From positions 17,336 to 81,335 of the forward strand of contig QWIH01000020.1 of NCBI GenBank assembly GCA_021405315.1: 64,000 bases of DNA. The letters are read 5' to 3'. Position 1 is the stretch's first letter, and every line of letters starts with the position of its first letter. Made by a program: the position numbers and the translations under genes. The stretch is from Leptolyngbya sp. PLA1 (GTDB lineage: Bacteria; Planctomycetota; Phycisphaerae; Phycisphaerales; UBA1924). The notes under the pieces were generated by a model. It saw nothing but the letters and a program-made list of their open reading frames with translations. It did not search any database and was not told where the DNA came from. Below, piece after piece: positions 54,030 to 60,516 of the stretch.

Positions 54030-54329
54030 TCACGCCGCCGGGCGGGGCGTGACCCGCCGCTCAATCTCGCTTCCCAGTTCGTCCTTCGCCGCCTCCAGGT
54101 CGAACCGGGCTTGCAGGTTCATCCAAAAGTCCGGCGTGGTGCCGAAGTACCGCGCCAGCCGCAGGGCCGTGTCCGCCGTGAACGCCCGGGTGCCCCGCAC
54201 CAGCCGCCCCACGCGGTCGGCAGGCATGCCCGTGTCCTTCGCCAGCCGGTACTTCGTGATGCCCATGGGCTCCATGAAGTCGTGCCAGAGGATTTCGCCG
54301 GGGTGAACGGGCTTGTGCTTCGCGGCCAT
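54030..54329 (-). CDS. higA: HigA-family antitoxin (helix-turn-helix)
   Basis: The 99-residue protein begins HPGEILWHDFMEPMGITKYRLA, the signature of the HigA/VapI antitoxin branch of HTH_3 proteins (helix-turn-helix about residues 20-60). ADRVGRLVRGTRAF is the recognition helix region, and TPDFWMNLQARFDLE is the usual dimerisation end. It is translated 11 nt after higB, in the toxin-first order normal for higBA. It should bind HigB and repress the operon through the operator upstream of higB. The integrase starts 31 nt further on. Confidence 0.9.
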   Translation of the reverse strand: MAAKHKPVHPGEILWHDFMEPMGITKYRLAKDTGMPADRVGRLVRGTRAFTADTALRLARYFGTTPDFWMNLQARFDLEAAKDELGSEIERRVTPRPAA

Positions 54330-54340
54330 GGTGCGGGTCC

Positions 54341-54622
54341 TCAGTGGTAGTCCACGATTGCAACGTCGTGGGCGTGCCCGTCCTTCCAGACGAACACGAT
54401 GCGGTGCTGATCGTTGACGCGGATGGAGTGCTGCCCCTCGCGGTCGCCGCGGAGTGCTTCCAGCCGGTTGCCCGGCGGCACTCGCAGGTCCTGAAGCGCC
54501 GCCGCCGCGTCAAGCATGACCAGCTTCCGCAGTGCGACCCGTTGCATCCGGTGGTCCAGCTTCCGCACGCGCTCGCGTCGGAACAGGGCCGCCGTCTCCG
54601 GGCATGCGAAACTCTGGATCAT
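54341..54622 (-). CDS. higB: HigB-family toxin (RelE-like mRNA interferase)
   Basis: The 93-residue protein has the RelE/HigB fold signature: LDAAAALQDLRVPPGNRLEALRGD, then GQHSIRVNDQHRIVFVWKDG, ending in DVAIVDYH. HigB toxins cleave ribosome-bound mRNA and are inactivated by HigA. ATG 54622 lies 7 nt behind a consensus promoter and next to a perfect inverted-repeat operator. Both partners are intact here, in contrast to the integrase and restriction genes in the same island. Confidence 0.9.
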   Translation of the reverse strand: MIQSFACPETAALFRRERVRKLDHRMQRVALRKLVMLDAAAALQDLRVPPGNRLEALRGDREGQHSIRVNDQHRIVFVWKDGHAHDVAIVDYH

Positions 54623-54629
54623 GCCGCCC

Positions 54630-54658
54630 ATACTAACGCGGTGCGTTAGTAGTGTCAA
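54630..54658 (-). promoter_or_regulatory. higBA promoter with HigA operator
   Basis: On the minus strand TTGACA (54658-54653) and TAGTAT (54635-54630) have a 17-nt spacer, an ideal sigma-70 promoter. A perfect 9-bp inverted repeat TACTAACGC-acc-GCGTTAGTA (54651-54631 on this strand) spans the spacer and enters the -10 box. Such a position is what autorepression by HigA would need. The ATG follows 7 nt after the -10 box, so the transcript should be leaderless. Confidence 0.75.
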
Positions 54659-54675
54659 GGGGTACGGGTGAGGGC

Positions 54676-55491
54676 TCACGCGGCACCCCCGGCCAGGGCA
54701 ACCCGCCCGCCCCACGCGTCCAGTACCTTCGCCACCGCGCCCCGCACGGCTGGCGAGTCGTCCGAGTGGCTTGCCAGGTTGGGGTAGTCGGTCCGCACCG
54801 CCGCGAGAACCGCCGCCCGCTCCGTCCCCGGCAGGGCGTCGAACCGCGCTAGCGTCGCCTCCCGTGCGGCCTTCCTCGCCGCCTTCACGTCGCCCTTCGT
54901 CGGAGCCGGAACCGCCCAGCCCCCGCGGATGCACGCCGCGGCAAACCCGCCGGGGCTGTCCATACCGGGTGCCTCACGCTCGATCCAGGCCAGCCGATCG
55001 GGAGTGGCGTTGGGGTGGTCCCGCAGGTGTTCAATGCCGAGCTGTGAAAAGACATCCACCGCCGCCACCCCCTGTTGTTGGTTGTTCTCTTGGTTGTTCT
55101 TGGTTGTTCCCCGGGCCGTGGGCCCCTGTTGTGAGCACTCCCCGCCAGGGTTGTGGGGCGCGGCCACCCGGGTTCCGGGAACCTTCCACCCCGGTTGCAA
55201 CCTGGGCCCGGGGCCAGGGTTGGACAGCGCGGCAATCTCGTACCGTGTGGTTGCCTTTGGTCCTCCACGCGATGCTCGGACCACGCGCAGCAGCCCGCGC
55301 TCCACCAGCCGACCGAGCACGCGGCGGCAGGTTCGAGGGTGCAATCCCGCAAGTCGCGCCCAGTTCTCCATGCTCGGCCAGAGCATGCCGTCCGCGTTTA
55401 CCCAGTAGAGTGCCGCCAACAGCACAGCACGCTCCGCGACACCCTGTGTAGGCGTCGCGGCGATCGCTTCAAAGCGCTCGTGAGGGCTCAT
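54676..55491 (-). CDS. helix-turn-helix protein of the island, replication-initiator-like N-terminus
   Basis: The 271-residue protein starts at ATG 55491, overlapping the upstream stop by 4 nt (ATGA). Residues 15-85 form a winged helix-turn-helix: AVLLAALYWVNADGMLWPSMENWARLAGLHPRTCRRVLGRLVERGLL. This is the type found in phage and island replication or primosomal proteins. A low-complexity middle (NNQENNQQQG) separates it from a helical C-terminal part with an Arg/Ala-rich stretch. No helicase or primase motif is visible. A role in element replication or gene control is inferred from layout only. Confidence 0.6.
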   Translation of the reverse strand: MSPHERFEAIAATPTQGVAERAVLLAALYWVNADGMLWPSMENWARLAGLHPRTCRRVLGRLVERGLLRVVRASRGGPKATTRYEIAALSNPGPGPRLQPGWKVPGTRVAAPHNPGGECSQQGPTARGTTKNNQENNQQQGVAAVDVFSQLGIEHLRDHPNATPDRLAWIEREAPGMDSPGGFAAACIRGGWAVPAPTKGDVKAARKAAREATLARFDALPGTERAAVLAAVRTDYPNLASHSDDSPAVRGAVAKVLDAWGGRVALAGGAA

Positions 55492-55928
55492 GCCGCACCG
55501 CCTTCCGGCCCGGGGCATGGGGACGTGTGGTTGGGAGTCACACATACCGCCGCGGGGCGACCGCTGGCCGTGTTCCGCCCCCGCCCCGAATCGACCACCA
55601 GCCCCAGGGCGACAAGGTCATCACGCCGGAGTGAGTAGGTCTGGTGTTTGATCCCCAGCGCCGCCTCCCCTTCGTCGTCGGCTGCGCCGTGCGGACCTTG
55701 GCTGACGATGAACACCAGCACACGGACCCGCAGGTCCTTCGCGTGCCCGGCAGTCCGATCGGCAGCCACGCTGGACGTACCCGGCGGTGCGTTGTGCCGC
55801 GCGGGCGGCGTGAGGGGCAAGCGAGTACGATGTTCGGAAGTCTGATTGCCGGCGCTCGCCCCGTTACTGCCAGGTCGCGGGGCGTCGTCGTCTCTGGGTG
55901 GGCTGGGGTCGAAGAGGCTGGGCCTCAT
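55488..55928 (-). CDS. small winged-helix-like island protein, unknown
   Basis: The 146-residue protein starts at ATG 55928, sharing one base with the stop of the previous gene (TGATG). The first 65 residues are disordered and rich in Pro/Arg/Thr. The second half (VRVLVFIVSQGPHGAADDEG, ALGIKHQTYSLRRDDLVALGLVVDSG) looks like a winged helix-turn-helix that reads a two-way dosage of DNA. It is translationally coupled to both neighbours. I do not recognise the family. Confidence 0.55.
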   Translation of the reverse strand: MRPSLFDPSPPRDDDAPRPGSNGASAGNQTSEHRTRLPLTPPARHNAPPGTSSVAADRTAGHAKDLRVRVLVFIVSQGPHGAADDEGEAALGIKHQTYSLRRDDLVALGLVVDSGRGRNTASGRPAAVCVTPNHTSPCPGPEGGAA

Positions 55929-56134
55929 CACTTTGCCACCCCCTTCCTCGCATCAATGAACCGCCGCAGGTCGGCCACGTCGAACAGCCGCCGCGCCGCA
56001 ATCTTCACGCTCGGGAGTTCGCCGCGCCGCCGCAGGTTGTCGATCGTGTTGCCGCACACCCCCAGCAGCCGGCCGGCTTCGCGTCGGTCCACCAGCATCG
56101 GGGCCGGCGTCGGTGAGTTCGTGTCACTTGGCAC
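55928..56134 (-). CDS. excisionase-type helix-turn-helix protein (MerR-like HTH_17)
   Basis: This protein of about 68 residues (GTG 56134 assumed; ATG 56098 and TTG 56164 are alternatives) has the excisionase motif DRREAGRLLGVCGNTIDNLR and then LPSVKIAARRLFDVADLRRFIDARK. This is the winged helix used by Xis/AlpA-like proteins to bind DNA at attachment sites or promoters. It overlaps the neighbouring stop by about 11 nt, in line with coupled translation. Confidence 0.65.
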   Translation of the reverse strand: MPSDTNSPTPAPMLVDRREAGRLLGVCGNTIDNLRRRGELPSVKIAARRLFDVADLRRFIDARKGVAK

Positions 56135-56330
56135 GCGCCACCCCCTCGCGCTTGGCGCGCTCAATCAGCAGCCGTTCAACCGTGGCACGATCGAACAGCA
56201 TCCCCCGATCCGTCTTGACGTGCGGGAGCGCACCCCGTTCGGCTTCGGCCCGCAGCCACGTCACAGAAACGCCCAGCAGCCGGGCCATTTCTGCGAGTTT
56301 CAGCGGGCGCTCGTTTGGTGTGTTCAACAT
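56124..56330 (-). CDS. second excisionase-type helix-turn-helix protein
   Basis: The 68-residue protein starts at ATG 56330 (the frame is open to 56357 with GTG). RPLKLAEMARLLGVSVTWLRAEAERGALPHVKTDRGMLFDRATVERLLIERA is another MerR/HTH_17-type winged helix, of the same layout as the next gene but clearly different in sequence. Two adjacent excisionase-size DNA-binding proteins suggest a control switch for the element. Quoted stretch is longer than the core: the recognition part is LAEMARLLGVSVTWLRAEAE. Confidence 0.65.
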   Translation of the reverse strand: MLNTPNERPLKLAEMARLLGVSVTWLRAEAERGALPHVKTDRGMLFDRATVERLLIERAKREGVARAK

Positions 56331-56394
56331 GCCCAAACGATCGCGGGCACGCTTCACCGATGCGCCGGAGTTATGTCGGCATTTGCGCCCGGCG

Positions 56395-57360
56395 TCATGT
56401 CGGCTTTGCGCCAGGCAACCGCTTGCGCCCCGTGTCCGTCAGCGCGTACCCCTTCTGCTTCCCGAAGGGTCGAACGACCATTCCGCGGCTCTCCAACTCG
56501 CGCAGCAGCCGCCCCACGGTTTCACGGTTGCGAAGCGGGCCGGCGCTCGCCACGTCAATCACAGTCTTGCACTTCGTCGGAGTCTTGCCCAGGACCGCCA
56601 AGATTGATTCGTGGTCAACGGTCAGGGCAACACCACCGGGAGGGGCCGGGGGCTTTGTGTCGCCGTCGTCGCCAGCGCCGAACACTTGGGCCGTCTTTTC
56701 CGCCGCACGGTCGATCGCGTGGGGGTCCACCGCAGCCGCCGCGCGTTGTAGCCGGTCCAGCAGGTCGAGTGGCACCGACACCGCTGGCGCCCGAGGCTGC
56801 ACGCCTGCGAGGATCGCAGACTTGAGTTCTTCCATTCGCGCCCCAACGTTCTGCGCAGTTTCTCGCAGTTCATTGGGCACGCCGGCCTGAATCATGGGTA
56901 GTGCAGAAGGGAAAATGTCCAGCGGGTGCCCGCGAAGGATCGCCCCACGCAGTTCTCGAAGGTGGCCAATCGTTCTCGTTGTCCATCGCCGATCTACCGA
57001 TTCGGCGTCGCTGTCCATGTAGACCCCAATCTTCGAAACCGCCGCGATCGCACTGTCCACCGCTGCCCGTAACGCGAGGGTTGCGTCGATCGCCCTGCGG
57101 CGTACCGGACGCTCGCGTTCCGGTACACGGTCAGTCCAGTCCTCGTGCAGCTCCAGCCCGGTCTGCATTGTGGAAGAGGCGTAGAAGTAGGAAGTGGGGA
57201 CCCCTTGTGGGAAGTTCTCCCGCAGACCGGGATACTCCTGCGCATACAGATGTTCCATCGCTTCCACCGCCTCCGCGAGACGGTGGGCCGTGCGTCCGGC
57301 GTCGAATAACGCATCGCGGACGCGCCCCAACGCGTCCTCCCCATCGAGCGTATCAGCCAT
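56395..57360 (-). CDS. island protein with C-terminal winged helix, unknown function
   Basis: This 321-residue protein is helical. The first ~190 residues (EAMEHLYAQEYPGLRENFPQ, ERPVRRRAIDATLALRAAVD) have no known motif. The last 75 residues form a probable winged helix-turn-helix (ILAVLGKTPTKCKTVIDVAS, NRETVGRLLRELESRGMVVR) ending in a basic tail. It is the first gene of the island's minus-strand string, 64 nt upstream of the HTH gene at 56124-56330. A regulatory role is inferred. Confidence 0.6.
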   Translation of the reverse strand: MADTLDGEDALGRVRDALFDAGRTAHRLAEAVEAMEHLYAQEYPGLRENFPQGVPTSYFYASSTMQTGLELHEDWTDRVPERERPVRRRAIDATLALRAAVDSAIAAVSKIGVYMDSDAESVDRRWTTRTIGHLRELRGAILRGHPLDIFPSALPMIQAGVPNELRETAQNVGARMEELKSAILAGVQPRAPAVSVPLDLLDRLQRAAAAVDPHAIDRAAEKTAQVFGAGDDGDTKPPAPPGGVALTVDHESILAVLGKTPTKCKTVIDVASAGPLRNRETVGRLLRELESRGMVVRPFGKQKGYALTDTGRKRLPGAKPT

Positions 57361-57548
57361 GCGTCACCGTCCCTTCGCGGGTCGGAAGGGCGGGGCAGCG
57401 GGGACGGTGTGTACCGCCGCCGCCGCCCGTTCCGTTCGCGGGTGGCGTTGCAACACCAGCCCGCTACCCGTTTGTAAGCGTCATTGTTGGAGACCTTCGC
57501 GGCCGAGGACGGCGCCCAGCGGGGGGCGGTGCGATTACACTCCTCTCC

Positions 57549-57753
57549 GTGCCCCTATCGGAAGCCGACACCCACGCCAAGCTCGTCAACCCCGCGATCT
57601 ACGCGCGGGGGTGGACGGAGGATCACATCAAGCGTGAACCCTTACAAGAAGGCCGAGGTGGACACTCGGACGCCGGCGGAGATTCTCAACCTCATCGAGG
57701 CCAAGGCGCGCGAGGTCGCGGCGGCGCTGGCCGAGTTGCGGGACATCCATTGA
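57549..57753 (+). pseudogene. type I restriction-modification remnant: hsdR 5' end fused out of frame to hsdM 3' end
   Basis: From GTG 57549 the frame reads VPLSEADTHAKLVNPAIYAR then GWTEDHIKRE. This is the typical first ~30 residues of type I restriction subunits (HsdR; SEADTxxKLVxPxLxxAGW). After about 57635 homology stops. In the next frame begins NPYKKAEVDTRTPAEILNLI...VAAALAELRDIH with a stop at 57753. That is the usual 'KNP...EIL..I' C-terminus of HsdM methyltransferase subunits. TACACT (57536-57541) sits 7 nt before the GTG, as in live genes of this genome. The interpretation is one deletion that removed nearly the whole hsdR-hsdM region. Confidence 0.6.
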
Positions 57754-57858
57754 CGAATGTCCATCCCGCCGGGCACCCAGCTCACGACTTCGATTTCTTA
57801 CGAAAGGCAGTCCAGCCGACTCCAGACTCCATGGATTGATTCGAGCGAATAATCTGCT

Positions 57859-58413
57859 ATGGCTGACGAAACGATCCCCTTCCCGTGGCCGCGCAAAGGT
57901 GACCGCCCATTCATTCCTCCGAAGCCCGGCACAAGGCCTGTGACATCCCTCTCCTCTTTGCACGGCACGGAATCAATGCTCGAATACGAGTTCTGCGAGG
58001 GGTACTACGAAGCTGGCGTGACTCTCGCACATCGATTTCGGAACGATGAAGGTATCGATCGACCGCGCCCGGGAATGGCATTACCCATGCTTTTCTGTTT
58101 CCGGCACTACCTGGAACTGTGGCTCAAATCCTTATGTGTCCAATGCGCCTGTTTGGTGGACGAAGAGTCGCCGGAGCGTCTTACAAACGAGCACGGGCTC
58201 ATGCCTCTGTGGAATACTGCGAAAGAGCTCATCCAACGCGCTTTTCCGACACTCCCCGTCGATTCCGACGACCCCCAATCGCCCGGCAGTACTCGGGACC
58301 TCGCCTGCTCGCACCCCGAAAGTGGCGTGGCCGACCGCATCTCGGGCCACAGGGCCAAGCCGCCGAGGGCGGAGCGGTGCATGAAACCTGCCTTTGGAGG
58401 TGGCCAAACCTGA
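57859..58413 (+). CDS. hypothetical protein, probably 3'-truncated
   Basis: The 184-residue frame starts at ATG 57859. The first ~135 residues are coherent and helical (ESMLEYEFCEGYYEAGVTLAHRF, FCFRHYLELWLKSLCVQCAC, LMPLWNTAKELIQRAFP). From about residue 138 (position 58270) the sequence becomes low-complexity (STRDLACSHPESGVADRISG...), unlike a folded end. By eye it is less GC-rich than its neighbours, which supports recent acquisition. It is probably the front part of a longer gene cut by a deletion at the island edge. Function unknown. Confidence 0.5.
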   Translation: MADETIPFPWPRKGDRPFIPPKPGTRPVTSLSSLHGTESMLEYEFCEGYYEAGVTLAHRFRNDEGIDRPRPGMALPMLFCFRHYLELWLKSLCVQCACLVDEESPERLTNEHGLMPLWNTAKELIQRAFPTLPVDSDDPQSPGSTRDLACSHPESGVADRISGHRAKPPRAERCMKPAFGGGQT

Positions 58414-58435
58414 CCCGTGGTGTATATTGAAGCGG

Positions 58436-59455
58436 ATGACGATGCGCGCTGCGATTGCCGGTCTGGTGTTCTCGGGCCTGACAGGCCTCGCCCCGTTCGC
58501 CGCTGGGCAGGTGGTGGTGTTGCCGGGGAGTGTCGCCACCACCATCCACTCGATCTCGGATAACGGTACGCGCGTGGCGGGTACTCGGTCGGCCACAGGC
58601 GCGTACCTGTGGAGCGAAGCGCTCGGTTTCCGGGATCTCACCTATCCAGACTCAGAGTCGGCCAACGTCCTTCTCTCCGGCGATGGCCACGCGATTGCGA
58701 CGACGTATCAGTTCTCGCCAGCTCAAACTTTCATCGAGACCGATAGCGGCGAGGTGACAGTCATTCCCTTCTCGCTCCCTGGTCAGGTCAACCAATCGAT
58801 CGCGACCGGCATCAGCCGCGACGGCTCGGTCGTCTGTGGCTGGGATACGCACACGTCCAGCAGCATACAGATCGGCTGGCGCTGGTCGGCAAGCGGCGGG
58901 ATGCAGATCCTGCCGTTCCTGGCGCTCACGATGAGCGGCGACGGGACCACGGTCTTCGGCTCAAATGGATTTGGTCAACACCTGATGTGGCGCGACGGCG
59001 TGACGACAACCCTGCCAGCCAACTTCCCCGGGCGAGTACAGGCCGCCAACTACGACGGGAACATCTTTGGTGGTGACAACTGGATTTGGAACCATGGCCA
59101 AGTCTTCACGGTGCAGAATCTACCGGGCGGGTTCAACTCCACCTTCACCGACATGAGCGAAGACGGCGGCGTGGTCGTTGGGGTCAATTCCATGCAATCG
59201 GGTCCAGCTGTGCCCTTCATTTGGACGCCCACCGGGGGCACGCGGCCGCTGGGCGCGTACTTCGCGTCGTACGGGTATGACTTGTCAGCGTATCGGATCA
59301 CCAATGTGCACGTGAGTGCTGATGGCCGCACGTTTGGGTTAACCGCGCTCGACGCCACCTCAGCACGGGGCATAATCGTGACGGTACCTAGTCCCGCTAG
59401 CGCCGCTGCGCTGTTCGGGCTCATTGCACGCGCGGGGCGGAGAGCGACGCGATGA
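58436..59455 (+). CDS. secreted protein with PEP-CTERM-like sorting tail, copy 1
   Basis: The 339-residue protein has a signal peptide (about residues 1-23). It carries several GISxDGxxVxG / MSGDGxxVFG repeats like those of extracellular HAF-repeat or beta-propeller proteins. Its C-terminus, VPSPASAAALFGLIARAGRR, is a PEP-CTERM-type sorting signal: VPxP, a hydrophobic helix, then basic residues. It should be exported, anchored or released by an exosortase/archaeosortase system. ATG 58436 follows TATATT (58423-58428) by 7 nt. Its stop overlaps the next paralog by 4 nt. Confidence 0.78.
   Translation: MTMRAAIAGLVFSGLTGLAPFAAGQVVVLPGSVATTIHSISDNGTRVAGTRSATGAYLWSEALGFRDLTYPDSESANVLLSGDGHAIATTYQFSPAQTFIETDSGEVTVIPFSLPGQVNQSIATGISRDGSVVCGWDTHTSSSIQIGWRWSASGGMQILPFLALTMSGDGTTVFGSNGFGQHLMWRDGVTTTLPANFPGRVQAANYDGNIFGGDNWIWNHGQVFTVQNLPGGFNSTFTDMSEDGGVVVGVNSMQSGPAVPFIWTPTGGTRPLGAYFASYGYDLSAYRITNVHVSADGRTFGLTALDATSARGIIVTVPSPASAAALFGLIARAGRRATR
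58805..58960 (+). repeat. near-identical block shared by tandem paralogs, copy 1
   Basis: These 156 nt match 59821-59976 with about nine differences counted by eye. The encoded core is GISRDGSVVCGWDTHTSSS and onward to MSGDG. The flanking coding parts are far more diverged. Suggests recent local gene conversion between the two copies. Confidence 0.8.
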
Positions 59456-60483
59456 GCCGCCTTGCGATGATCGTCTTGATCGCTGTCTCGTGCTTGGCCG
59501 GCCTCGCCGCCGGGCAGGTGGTCATCCTGCCGGGCAGCTTCAGCCAGGGTCTAACGGGCATTTCCGCTGATGGCCAGCAGGTCGGTGGAGAAGGGCAAGG
59601 ACACCCGTACTTCTTCTGGAGTCAGGCTAGCGGCTACACGTTCTTCGACCATCCCGGCGTGCCGCTTCAAGGGCTGCCGGCGTTGTCGGGAGACGGCCGT
59701 TCGCTGATGGGAGTCTCTGGGGCTATTGCCACACTGAACCGCACTTTCATCACCGCGAACACCGGTGATGCCACATTCCTCCCGTTGTCGGCCCCGGGAC
59801 AGGTGAATCAGTCTAACCCCACCGGCATCAGCCGCGACGGCTCGGTCGTCTGCGGCTGGGATACGCACACGTCCAGCAGCATCCAGGTCGGCTGGCGCTG
59901 GTCGGCCAGCGGCGGGATGCAGATTCTGCCGTTCTTGGCCCTCGCGATGAGCGGCGACGGGAACACGGTCTTCGGCCATACCGGAGGCGGGCAGCACCTC
60001 ATGTGGCAGAACGGAGTCACGACGACCATTCCCGGTGGTGGGACGTGGATCTCGGCCATTAACGACGACGGAAGTATCTTCGCCGGCCTGAGCGGTCAGG
60101 GTAAGACGATCTGGAACCACGGTCAGCCCACCATCGTCCCGCTTCTGCCGGGACGAACCCTCGGGACATTCACAGACATCAACGAAGACGGAACGGTAGC
60201 GGTGGGTATCGACCGCACCGGACAATCTGGCAGCGAACTCCCCTTCATCTGGACGCCCTCCGGGGGCACGCAGCCGCTGGGTGCGTACTTCGCGTCATAC
60301 GGGTACGACCTGTCGGGGTACAGGATCTTCAACGCCCATGTGAGTGACGACGGGCGGACGTTCGCGCTGGGCGCGACGCCCATTGGCGGCAGTATCGCCC
60401 GAGGAATCATCGTCACCGTTCCTTGCCCCGCCACGCTCGGGTTGCTCGTGGGCCTGTTCGCCTCGGCACGTCGTACACGTTGA
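59452..60483 (+). CDS. secreted protein with PEP-CTERM-like sorting tail, copy 2
   Basis: This 343-residue paralog of the preceding gene has a signal peptide (about residues 1-21), the same GISRDGSVVCGW repeat and LGAYFASYGYDLSGYRI near the end. The C-terminal sorting tail is VPCPATLGLLVGLFASARRT. The Cys in VPCP replaces the Ser of copy 1. ATG 59452 overlaps the stop of copy 1 by 4 nt (ATGA), so both are made from one message. Function unknown; surface-exposed repeats are likely. Confidence 0.78.
   Translation: MSRLAMIVLIAVSCLAGLAAGQVVILPGSFSQGLTGISADGQQVGGEGQGHPYFFWSQASGYTFFDHPGVPLQGLPALSGDGRSLMGVSGAIATLNRTFITANTGDATFLPLSAPGQVNQSNPTGISRDGSVVCGWDTHTSSSIQVGWRWSASGGMQILPFLALAMSGDGNTVFGHTGGGQHLMWQNGVTTTIPGGGTWISAINDDGSIFAGLSGQGKTIWNHGQPTIVPLLPGRTLGTFTDINEDGTVAVGIDRTGQSGSELPFIWTPSGGTQPLGAYFASYGYDLSGYRIFNAHVSDDGRTFALGATPIGGSIARGIIVTVPCPATLGLLVGLFASARRTR
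59821..59976 (+). repeat. near-identical block shared by tandem paralogs, copy 2
   Basis: Second copy of the block at 58805-58960; see there. A second, shorter block of similarity lies near the ends of both genes (PLGAYFASYGYDLS). Confidence 0.8.
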
Positions 60484-60516
60484 ATGAGAACGGCCAGCGT
60501 TGATCAGGAGAGATTC

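Larger units (their letters stand above)
52633..57858. mobile_element. integrated island next to tRNA-Val (tyrosine-integrase type), degenerate
   Basis: The element runs from tRNA-Val through the integrase, HigBA and five minus-strand genes to the restriction-system scar. The left end is defined by the integrase reading into the tRNA. The right end is not found: I saw no copy of the tRNA 3' half up to about 58440, so the boundary given is a guess. Integrase, helix-turn-helix genes of excisionase size, a toxin-antitoxin and a defence-gene remnant are typical of small integrative elements or satellites. The integrase is frameshifted and the restriction genes are deleted, so it is likely no longer mobile. 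Confidence 0.55.

Noticed and set aside
57754..58440. Right attachment site (copy of the tRNA-Val 3' half)
   Set aside because: No stretch similar to the T-arm and acceptor end of tRNA-Val was found by eye; the right end stays undefined.
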